Shown piece by piece: positions 51,001 to 62,700 of a stretch of 64,000 nucleotides of DNA. The notes beneath the pieces are model-generated. The model was not told where the DNA came from. It saw nothing but the letters and a program-made list of their open reading frames with translations, and ran no database searches. Position 1 is the first letter of the stretch; each line of letters starts with the position of its first letter. This DNA is from Euglena gracilis (lineage: Eukaryota; Euglenida; Euglenophyceae; Euglenales), in NCBI GenBank assembly GCA_039621445.1, contig CP154956.1:88108482-88172481 (forward strand). Reading direction: 5' to 3'. The translations under genes were made by a program, and so were the position numbers.

Positions 51001-53689
51001 CTGTTGCAGCTCGAAAGAAAGGAAAGAAAGGAAAGCAAACCGAGACAACAGAGAGAAAAAAGTCAGAGAAAATAAAATCCAGAGAACGAAGGGTAGAAGT
51101 TATGCCAAGGTGAAGCTCACAACAGAACATTGAGAATCGCAAAATGGTTTCATCGTGCAAAAAAAAAATTCATTGCTGACCTGTCACCCTCACAGAAGAA
51201 CAAAAAGAAACACTCTCAAACCTCAGAATAACAAAGCTCATTTGCACAAATCATAATTAGCTCAATTTGTGTGGGCATGTTCTGTTTTTAAGAAAAGAAG
51301 GCCACTGTGAACCGAAAAGCAGCAACGTGGGGGATTCCGACACACCACCACCTCCGCCACCACCATCGCGCCGTCCTGCCCGACACTGAACAGCCAGCGG
51401 CAGTCCGCGCTGAGGCGCAGGTGTGCCACCGGCCCGCTGTGCAGTGCGTGCTCCGCGAATGGCTCGCGGTGCTCCTCCACCGAGAGCGGCAGGCGGTACA
51501 GCCGCACCGTCCCCTGGGACAGGCAGGAGCCCAAGCCTGGGAACTTGGGCCAAATGGGCGAACCTCTAAAAGGCCAGGTTGGCTAGTACCGGCCAAGAGG
51601 CAAAACTTCCGAAGTCAGGTCGGCCTGATCCCATCCGAAGCGTCATTTTTTGAAATCCAGAAATACATGAAATGACCAGATGTACAAATGCACTCTTCTA
51701 CCAATTCAAATTTGCATTAAAATAGTGCAAAAAAAAGAACAGAGCTGCAAATTTAAAACTTCAAAAAAATGCTAAAAAGAAATTCTGCCGATCGAACCCA
51801 TGGATGGAGGTGGGCACACCTGCGGGGTCCCCACCGCCAAGGTCTGGGCGGCGGTGCACAGCACCGCCGTGGAGCGGTAGATGCGCCCGTCGTAGGCCAG
51901 GCAGTGGCAGCGGGGGGAGAGGGAGCGCAGGCGCGGGGTCCAGGACCGGGTGGAGCCCGCGCAGCTGGGGTCTGGGGCACACCTCTGTCTCTCTCTGTGT
52001 GACGCGTTTTGAATCGGGTTAAAAAAAACACACCAGAAACATAAAAAAAAATAGAATTGATTCAGCAAAAAAAAGAAGTGTTAATGTTGCAAAAAAAAAG
52101 ACAGAAAACTGTGAAATTGCAACTGAAAATTGAAAGCCGTGAAACAGAAAAGTGTGCAAAGAAACACGAATTGCACGACTGGCATCCCTGACAACTACAA
52201 ATATCCTTTACTTGTTTATGCATGTGTTCTGCACGTGCGTCTTGAACTTCGAATGATGACCATCGAACAAAGGTGTGGCCATCATCTTCTCCAAATAAAA
52301 TTGAACACACTTGCAGGCCACGCTCAAAACACTAGGTAGTGGGAGGAAAGAGATAGCTGTGCTGTATGAATATGGTCACTGGATGGGAACAATTTTAACA
52401 TCAAATACGGCATAGATTGAAAACAGAATTTAGTTTTTACATATCTGCTTTCTTGCAATGGTACAGAACTATGAGAATGAGCGGACAAACCGATTGTCAT
52501 TTTCGGCCACTCCTACTACAAAACTCAATATGCTGTGCTCTGTACCCTCGCTGCATCTTTTTGGGTTTCTGTGTTTCAGACTGCAACTTCGCGACCACTC
52601 ACGGGTGAAAGAGAGATAAATATGGGCCTGATTGCAATTACAAAAAAAGAAAATATATAGAAAATTATTTTCAGGTGCAATGATAACAAACCTGCAGCAC
52701 AATTTGGTTGGCACCAGTCTCAAGCTTCTTCCTGGCGAGGCTAACAAAAGCTTCTTCGCCACACCACCTGCAAAAGCAAAAGACGGGTGAAATCACTGAA
52801 TCAGCAGTATGTGGAGAGGTGTACATTCATTTCACAAAAACGTGGCACACTGAATGGCTTCCACACTGCCCTCGGCCATGCTGCTGTAGGACTGGAAGCT
52901 GCCTAGAGAAGGGAAGGGAGCAGGTCATGCCACCCGTGTGGTTCGCCGGAAATCGAAAGGCTGGGCAGCGTCTGCTTCCCACCTCTTGCAGAAATGCAGT
53001 CAAAGGCCAAACAATGCACCTCAATCCCGCTGACTCAAACAAAAAAAACGACCGAATGAAACCGGGGAGGGATCTCACCGGGAGAAATCTGCCGGCATAT
53101 AGAAACTTTGTCAGCAGACTTATTGGGCAAACCCTCAAAAGGGCGAGGAAAATCATTTACGCTTGCATAAAATGGCAGGGGGAAAAATCTGGCTGAAATT
53201 GAAAGTGAAAAAGCCCGTGAACCCATTTTTTCAGGATATCCACCAAAAATCATATGAAATCTCAAGATTCTCCCAAATCCAAAATTTAAACACATTCTTT
53301 CGTTTCGTACCACCAATCCACGGTTTGATGATGGTGATTTGGAAGAAGAAACACATGTAAACAAAGCAGCGCCAATGAAAAATTTAGGCGTCCCCTGTCA
53401 AGGGAAACCCTGGACCAAATTTCGTCCGGAATTTTTCCTGCAACATGTTTTCCAGTCCAATTCCCCGCAGTGATGAAAACTTATGGAGGCATCCCGGAAC
53501 GTTCCGTTGCATTGCAAGGACGTCAGTCCCAACTCCCAAGACGCAATCGGAGGGTGGGGGGGGCACCGTCCAGCGTCCAGTACATCAGGCAGCCGTTGTT
53601 GGCGCCCGACAGCAGCCGCCGGCCATCGTGGCTGAAGGCCAGGCACGTGATGAGGTCGTCCTGGCCCTGCGCGCGTGTGTGTGCGTCGC

Positions 53690-53741
<52 letters not shown>

Positions 53742-56700
53742 CTGGACCCCCCCCGGACCCCGGGGGGGTGTCCAGGTGAGAGACTGAGAAATTGCAGCTT
53801 GCAGAGTGACTAAAACTTTGCTGATGGGGGTAGGGAAGTACGAGGATGGAAAAAGGCTGCTGGCTGGCAGGAATCCCCCCCGGGGGGATGGGGTGAATGT
53901 TCCTAAGGTTCGCCCCGGCGTTTCGGGCATGAGGTGGAAATGGTTGACGTAAACAACCCCCGGGGAGTGGGGATATCTTCTGCCTGCCCATAGGACCGGC
54001 AACCTTTTTCTGAAATCGCCTGCCAAGATCCGTAAACCACCGAAATCACACACCACGCTCCACCCCACCTGGCTTTGCTGCGAAACTGTTGAAACTTTGA
54101 ACCTTGATCCCATTGGCGAATTTTTTCTCCATCTCCGGTACCATAGACGGCGCCACCTTCAAATATCTGTGCGCCACTCCACACCACGCAGGGCGAGGGA
54201 CCTGCAGCGACGCGAGGCACTCGAACGTGTAGGTGTCGTACAGGAACACGCGGTTCACCGACCCGGCGGCAAAGTGCTGCCCTCCGGGGGCAGGGCGGGA
54301 CGGTCGAGTCTGGCGGGGGGGCCGATAGAACGACTGGTGGAGGGTCAAGGGGGTGGGCGGACACGCCCCCCCCCCCCACAAAAAAAATGCAGTCAAAATG
54401 ACAAATTTTGGCCCAAAGCGCCGGGATGTAAAAAAATTCACCCCAAAAAGAAAATGTTTGACTCCCTGGGGGTCCCTGGTACACCCCCCCCCGGTCCGAT
54501 CCCCCTGGGCAGGTGGGTGGGTGGGTGGGAGGGGAGAGGTCTCACCCCCCCCCGTGGTCAAGAGATAACACCCCCCAGATGAAGCCGCGATACTTCTTGT
54601 TTCAAACCCTGCGGTCGACCCCAACCAGGGAGGTGGGAGATGTGGTTGGTCCCTGCCCCCAAACCCACCAGGATGGGGGGAGGGGGGACACAGGGTTTCT
54701 GGAAGTCCCGACCAGCCCTGGCCGTGGGAGAACCGGACGCCGCGGCAGCAGTTGAGGGGCCACTCGTGGAGCAGCGTGAGCTCCCCTGCCGGGCGGCGGG
54801 CAAGTGAGCGGACTGGGGGGCGTGGGGATGCAAGCCACCCACACAATTTGTTGCCGACCCCGTGGCGGGGGGTCACTTCCGCTGGTCCAGAAACCAGCAA
54901 ATCACTTTTTTTGAAAACCAGCGAACCCGGCGGGGGGGGGGAGCATTGAGTACGGGACTGGATGGTTGGGACCTTGGCAAACGCATATGCCTTGGAAATG
55001 AAAGGAGGTTGTTCTGGAAGTGTTCTCGTTTGTTGTCCTTGGTTGGTGAGACATGAGTGGTGGTAATTGTGTTTGTACCTAAGGATGAAAATGGGGGGAG
55101 GTTGGATTTGAAACATGTGGTTGAAAACAACAGGTGTGCATATCAGATTACATAAGCAGCAAAAAATAATTGAACCCACATTAAATCATATAAAGAGACC
55201 TACGTTGAGTTAAAACAAAATCTGATATGTCTTCATCACACATTTGTGTGCTAAACTTCGTCAGAATATAAACTTTGCTACACTTTGTCAGAATATGAGT
55301 GCATACCATTCAACAAGAAAAACATCACCAGCCGGTATCGGAACCCAAGCAGAAGGAAGAGCCCAGTGGGATGGCATGCCGCGCTGAACACCTCCTGAAC
55401 GAGAAGAACAATGAGAGAACAAACAAACAATGAAAGACAAAACACTCAAGTCGACGGCAACTTCAGGCAGCTGTGAACATCTTACCCTTGGTCGTGTTGA
55501 GCCAGAGGGTTGGCGCCGGGTATTTTTATTAAAGTGGGCAAGGGGGCATCTAACTTAGCACCCAACCACTCACCAGGGTCAATTAGAATTCAAACATTCT
55601 GCTACAGCCAGGGTCCAGCTCGCACGGAAACTGGGAAGGTGGCCAGCCAACTACTCTCGCCAATCGACGTGGGTATTGAACCCATCCACAACACCTAAAT
55701 CACCAGATTGGAATGGGCCCGTTCCTCTGTGGCCGCCTGGCACACCTCGTCGAACGACTTCCTCAGCTCCGGGCGACGGTTGCGGAAATCCCAGACGTGC
55801 AGGCAGAAGTCTGGGGTGAGGCGTGGCAAGGGCAACTTCGCCCAGACCCGAAAAACGACCGAGTCGGCAGAGGAAACGAACAAACTTCGCGGGAAATGCG
55901 ACGGAAATCGTCGTGATCGTGGTTTTGACCGCGGCTTCTGCGATTCAGATCGCAACATTCTGGCAACGGAAACCTGAAACCTGAAACTGGTGCAAAACAA
56001 TATGATTCTGTGGGAGGTGTGTCAGCTGTGGGAAGAAATGGTTGGAGGTGGGGTTAACTGACGTTGACAGACCAAAAGAAAGGGAAAGCTGGGTAAGGAC
56101 ACCCAGCAGCCGAAACTGTTAGCAAAACAGGCAGCCACCTGGGGGGGAGACAGGGTTTTAAAGACCCAGGAGGAGGGGTCGGCAAACACCAACTTAACCA
56201 CCCAACAAATTTTCCGAAAAAAAAGAGGAAAACTCAGCATATCCGATCGAGTCAGGGCTACACGGAAAGGCTTATGGGAGGGGGGGGTCGACCCCCGATC
56301 CCCCATGGCACCTCCCAAGGAAAAAAATCATTCAATTGACAAAGGCAACTGGAAAATTTTGACCTAAAAATCGCCCCCTGAAATACGGAAAAGGGGTCGG
56401 ACCACCAGGATGGGTGTGGGGGGGGGGACGCCCCCACCCACCACACATTGGTGTGCAGGGTTCCCGTACATCCCTGGGCCTGGGGAGAGCTGGGCCGAGG
56501 TCCACCCTCCCCAAACGGCTCGCCGGCGTTAAAGAAAGTCCGCGGAGGGAGACCTGTGGAGGTGGTGACGACGATGGGCCGCTGGACACAGACGTCAATG
56601 GCCGTGACCGCGGAGGAGTGGAACCCGACCTCGAGGGGGAACTGCTCCGTGACCTGCCGCTGCACCGGAATCGTGGTGACAGGGGGAGGCGCCCAACCCC

Positions 56701-59700
56701 ACCACGGCCTGTGTGCTCAACAGACCCGTGATGCTGGTAGCTAACAAACAAAACCACACTCACACCACACCACACCACACCACACCACACCACACCACAC
56801 CACACCACACCACACCACACCACACCACACCACACCACACCACACCACACCACACCACACCACACCACACCACACCACACCACACCACACCACACCACAC
56901 CACACCACACCACACCACACCACACCACACCACACCACACACAAAGCCACAAAAGACAAAAAAATCTATTAAAAAAACACACTTGCACACAGCATTTTTA
57001 CAACCGACAAAAAAAGAATTTGCCAAATAAGAGTAAGGTTTGCCAAAACAAAAGAGAGCGCAGCTTCATTTGATGCAGAGAACCAGCCACCGCAAGACAG
57101 GGGAGGATATGGAACAAAACATTCAAGCATATGAAGAGAACAAAGAGCAAAAATGCAAAAAAACATGTTAAAATACAAACAAATTCAACTCGCATGTGAA
57201 GGCTTTAAAGCTTTAAAGCAAGGTTGTGCATTTTTCTGCTGGATAAAATTTGGCATTCTCGATGGTGTTTGATTTTTGGCGTTGTTGAAAAACTGTTTGC
57301 ACATATTTCTTGATAGACGTCTAAAACTTGCAAAATGGAAAAAAATTACCCAGAGGAAAATTTTTTCTAAGTCTTCTTCCCCAAATATACAACCAGTGGC
57401 ATGGTTGCCCATTTGGATGCAATTATTCTTCATTAGTCAACAACAATCCAGTCAAAACCCATACACAAAAAAGCATATACATACACTGTTTGCAAAATTT
57501 TAACGATAAAAAAAACTCATTTTATGCAAAAGGTGCAAAAGATTTAGGATGCTGCAAAAAAATCAAATTATATAAATCAAATTATATAACTTGTGTATTC
57601 TCCCCCTTTCCCCCCTACAAATGATAATGCCACTAACCAGACAGGCACATGAGATGTCAGCATCACGCCATGCTCAGTTCGGTGAACGTAGATTTTTGGC
57701 AGCAACAATCCAGCAAGACCCATCTTTCAAAAAAAACCTGACCATGAGCATCTCCCGCCCAGGGGGTGGAATCGGCAGGGGAAATCGAAATTATTTGTAT
57801 GACCCTTTCTTCCCATTGCCCATAACATTGCCCGATTGGCGATGGGGGTGGCATAAACCTCAAAGAGTCAACAAACAATCTTTGTACTGTGTGTCGAAAT
57901 TGTCTGCTATCGCTTGGGTCAAAAATCTAACAAAAGCGAGAAAAATGGCTTGCTAAATTAGACTTACAAAAGGCTCCCTCCGTGTATTCTGTCTGTGTAT
58001 TCCGCCCAGAAAATGAATCGGCGGGGGGGGTCGCAACCCATGCCCTGACACACCGGAGACAGAGGAGCCGGGACGCCACCGTCTGCAACCCCAACTTAAG
58101 CACAGGGGTCTGCTGGAGTCAGAAGGGGGGGGGACAAGAATGGATCAAGCAATGGACTCAGGGGTCTAAACTGGTCTGAAGCTAAAATAAAAAATATAAT
58201 TGCTCCACCTCCTCTCCCTGTATTCACTGGGCAGGCTATTAAATGAGCGGAGAGGAGGAGCGGTCAGAACCTCTCCCCCATCTGGATGGGGGGGGGATAA
58301 AAAAGGCAAAATCACGTCTTTGTCACTTTTGTCAAAAATTCGTCAATTTTGGCAAAAAAAGCCAAATCACGCACCAAATTTTTATGCCAGAAAACTTTCT
58401 TGTTCTGGGGGTCCCGGAATATCCAAGTCTCAAGGGGGGTGGTCTGGACCTCTCCTTTGGGGGTGGGGTTCCCCCCCACACAAATACCCTGCCCCTTGGG
58501 GATGCTGGATCGGGGCTAAAAAGTTGATTGGTGAAAATGGCGGGAACCTGCAGCTGACCTGACCTGACCCTGGCTGAAGCGTATTAATGTTAAAAAGACA
58601 AAAAAAATGCCATGGAATTGTTTTCCGAAGCAAAGTGTGAATTTCTTTCGTTTTCAAATTCTTTCAAAAATGGGAAACCAGGGGACCCGGGGGGCAGGAC
58701 TGGGGCCGTCCGACAGGCGCCTGGCCGGGTACAGCGCCCGTCGCCGTGGACCAGCAGCAGGCGCCGGCTGCTGGGTGCCGCCGCCACGCCGTGGAGGTCG
58801 AGGCCCTCCGGCGTGACGAGGGTTGGGGGCATACCGCGTTGCTGGCCGACCCGAGACCCGAGGGAGGAGGGCTGTGTGGGAGGTCTGGCGGGGGGGGGGT
58901 TCCTACCAGGACGGGGTGGGGGGGGGAGGGGGCGATCACTCCATCAATAACACAAAAAAAATTTTGTACCCCTCTGATGCCACTATCTGGCCCCACCTGG
59001 GGGGGGGGGGCATTTAGTGGGAGGCTGCTGCCAAAAAAACCAGTCAACCGGGCGGGGGCGGGTACACACACTGCAATGGTATGGTCTGCTGGCACTCTGC
59101 GTCGCGCCCGGGGCCGTAGTACTGGTACACCGCCGCCCGGCCCCTGTGGGGCGGGAGGCGCCCAGCGTGAGCCGCACGACGGAGGTCAATGGTTTTCTTT
59201 TCTTCGGGGACGACGCTGGACTTGATCTGAAGAACCTCCTCGTCTACAGATGTTTTTTTTAGGACCGGGGTTCGGAAGGGGTTCTTTTTAAGACCGGGGG
59301 GAGGGGGGGTCCCCCCCCACCCACTCCTGGGGGTCCCAGGGGACCCACAAAAAAAAATGGTCGAAAAGTCACGAAAAGTGCTAAAATAGCACCTTTTCAA
59401 AAAATTTCGGCACCTTCGGCGCCGAAAAGTATATCCCACCCGCCTCTGGGGAGGACCCCTTCAGGGGGGGGGGGGGCTCGGCTTGACGCACCAAGGCTAC
59501 CCCCCCCCTCCGGCCCGGGGGTCCACGACTAAAAAAACCGCTGGTTCGGATCCACCCACCCAAAAGGACCCGGGGGGGGGGGGGGGCTGGGGAACCCACT
59601 TTGGGGGTCAATTTGGGGCAAAAAAATATTCCGGCGGTTTGTGCCGGAAAAAAAAAAGAGAAAAACCCTGCCTCCTGCCAAGTACCCACTAGGTCGACTC

Positions 59701-62700
59701 CCCCGAGGGTGTGGACCCACCCACCCTTCCCTCTAGGTCACCAAACTCAATAATTCAAAATAAATATCTTCTCCTCCACCCCATGCCATGTGCTGATGTG
59801 GAAGGAAGAGGCGACGCGACCAGCGTACGGCCAGCCTTGCCCTGTCCATGCCCAACCCCTCCAAAATAACACCCCCCATAAATAATACCCCCGGCCTTCG
59901 ATTTTGTTTCATAAACCGGAGAGTTCCGTGGAGGATTTGTGTTGCATCTCTTTCTGTGTCTTTGTGCATGTGCTTGTTGTGTGCAGCAAACACATTGACG
60001 CACCCGTGTGTGATGTGTTTTGCACCCTCAGATGTGACCATGAACTTGAATCTGGGGATCTGGCTGGGAACCCCCTGCTCAGCATCCTTAAACAAATATT
60101 TGCTCGTTGTGCTCATAGTGCTCAGCGGCAGTAGAGAGAAGCATAATTTTCAAAATCAAAAATTGGCCCAAAAATATTCATGATCTCCTTCTTACCCGCC
60201 CCCCCCCCCCCCGGGCAATTGACGCCCCCGGGCAATTAATTGTCACCCCTGGCTGTGCTGGCCAATTTGTCACCCCGGGAAATTGCCACCCCCCTCCGTG
60301 CTGCCCAATTTGTCGCGTGACAATTGCCCGGGGGCCGGGGGGGGTGGCGGGTAACACAGAGTGTGGCTTATCCTAACTTGCATCTATTAATCAAGGGAAG
60401 TGCAAAGAAAATGACAATCAAGGTGCACCCCGGAGCAGTCCACAACAGGAGGCGCACACATCCGCAACATTGTCTGAAGGCCTTTCAGTGGTTGACCTGG
60501 TGCTGAAAATTGCTGGAACCATCCCTTTCTCTTTACAGAAAATGGAAATCTTCCTGGACTGTTTTATCCCCTTCATCAACCACAAAAGATGGGTTCTCCA
60601 TTCTGTTTCCGCCGACAATTTCAGTTGTTGTGAAAAGTGGGTGCTGGAGCTGTAGTTCCAGTGAGCCGCATTGGCGTTGAAAAGCAAACAAAGGGGTGGC
60701 GGTTCATGGGGCGGAAGCATACCCGCCGCCAGCGCAAACGAACCGATCCTGAAAGCTGCCCACAGCATAGATGGGCCGCTGCCCCGGAATTGTCTGTTGT
60801 ATTCAGGGTGGGGACAGACCTAACGGTGTGGTCGGACGACCTGGAGGGCCCGGCCGCCTCGCTTGTCCTCCACCTGCACCCACCCTGGGTGCCTAACAGA
60901 CTGGATATAAGGCCGGTGTTTGTTGGTTTTCCGACCTATGTTTGGACCAGACAAAAAAAAAAGAAAAAGTGGAAAAAGAAGGCGGGAAAAAAATGTGCTT
61001 TCCTCCCCCTCCCCACCCTGGGTGCCTGCTGGATATAAGCAGACGGTGTTTGTGTTTTCCGACCGTTTTTGGTCCAGAAGGAATAAACGTTGACTCGGAG
61101 AATCGTTAAATCCTCTTGAGCTTTCTGTATGCTTTCTGTATTGTCAAAGAAACAAATCAAAAAAAAACGTCGACACAAAATTTGGTTGCGCAGTGTGCAC
61201 GACGGAGAAGATGGGAACAATTCAATCTGCAGGCCGACCCTGCGCTCCAGCAGCGTAAAACCTATCCTCTCCTCGACACATGGAGCGACATTGACGCAAC
61301 CAGCAGCAGGCTTCGTTTTACCAACCCTGTGGGGGGAGGGGGTACCTTGCGCTATGGGGTGCCTGCCCATAGCAGGCACACCCCTCCCGGGCGGGGGGGG
61401 TCAGTTTTGGACCCTGGAGGGATGCGCACTTCCTAAAAGAAATCTGATCAGGAGCAGGCTGTGTGTTTTACCAACCCCGGGGGGGAGGGGGGTCCAGAGC
61501 ACCTTGGAGTGCCTGCCCAGGCAGGCACCCCCCCCTCCGGGGTGGGGTCGGCACCCGACTAAAATACGGCCTGATCAGGAGTGTGGGGGGAGGGGGGCAA
61601 GAGCGCACGCCAACACCCTGGCCGGATGACCTGTCCTGCGGTAATGACGAGGCAGGTGCCAGCGACCGTGCCCACTGCCAAATGGCCGACGTCCAGCCAG
61701 GCCGCGCTCGTTATCTGGGGTGGGGGGAGGGCAACGGGCGGCTGAAATTTGTCGGACAGGATGCGGAAAATTTTGTTGTGAATTCCTAATTGGACCTATT
61801 ATTAGGCCCAAAGCGCATGCAAATTCATAGTTTTGATCCAACAATGTCACGCATGTCACACATGACCTGTCAAACTGTCCATGTTCTCCCCCCCCCACAT
61901 CCCCAGAGGTTTGAACATGCAGGAGTTAGCCGTCAAAGCATATTAAGCCCTTTGGTACATGCATCATGGCATCCACCAATGTCTGTCTTTTTTAGAAGTG
62001 TGGTCCAGCATGCTGTTGCAATTAAGAAAGGTCAAGAAAGATTAGAAGAAAGATTAGGAACGGAAATGTTTAAGAAAGGTGCAGGAAAAATTTCCGCAGA
62101 TGGGGAAAATGACACAAGAACCGTAAGTTGCGGAGGTCCACTTGGATAAGAAAATCAAACTGCCCATCCCTGACCTGACAGAGCAGACCACAATACCTCG
62201 TACAAGTTGAGGGTCTGGTTCTCGGTGCCGATCATGGCGACGTGGTTGCAGTCGCAACTCCACACGCTCAGCTTCCCTCCACCCACCACCGAGACGGGGC
62301 AGGGCACCAACCATTAGCTGACAGGCAAATGCACACGCATCCTTTCGAGGGGACTGGGAATCCCAACACTTTACGCCTTGTTGCATGTGTGGTATGTGTT
62401 GTGTGTGTTGTTTATGTTGTGTTGTCTGCACTGTATGTGTTGCATGTGTTGTGTGTGTCGTGTGTGTTGTCTGTGTTGTATGTTTTGTATCTGCTGTGTG
62501 TGCTGTTTGCGATGTATGCGGTGTGTGTGTGGTGTATGTGTTGCATGTGTTGTTTGTGTTGTGTGTGTCATGTGTGTTGTTTGTATTGTATGTTTTGGAT
62601 GTGTTGTATGTGCGGCATGTGCTGTTTGTGATGTATGTGGTGTATGTGGTGTATATGCTGTGTGTTGATGTGTTATCTCTTCCTCTTCCATGTCATATCA

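Noticed and set aside
54286-54723. GC-AG intron at the same place in gene A
   Set aside because: It is possible in frame, but shortens the GG turn by one residue and ignores the perfect CAGGGC/GCCCTG stem.
56713-57030. Thr/His/Pro and Val/Trp/Cys repeat proteins
   Set aside because: Six-frame artefact of the ACACC array.
60841-60873. A nonconventional intron starting CTCCAGG after the gene A micro-exon
   Set aside because: Phase would fit the 59.1 kb exon, but the stem has only three pairs.
60637-61038. Plus-strand 133-codon frame near 60.8 kb
   Set aside because: No recognised family; a gene A micro-exon on the minus strand explains its CpG-rich part, and the remainder is Lys-rich low complexity.
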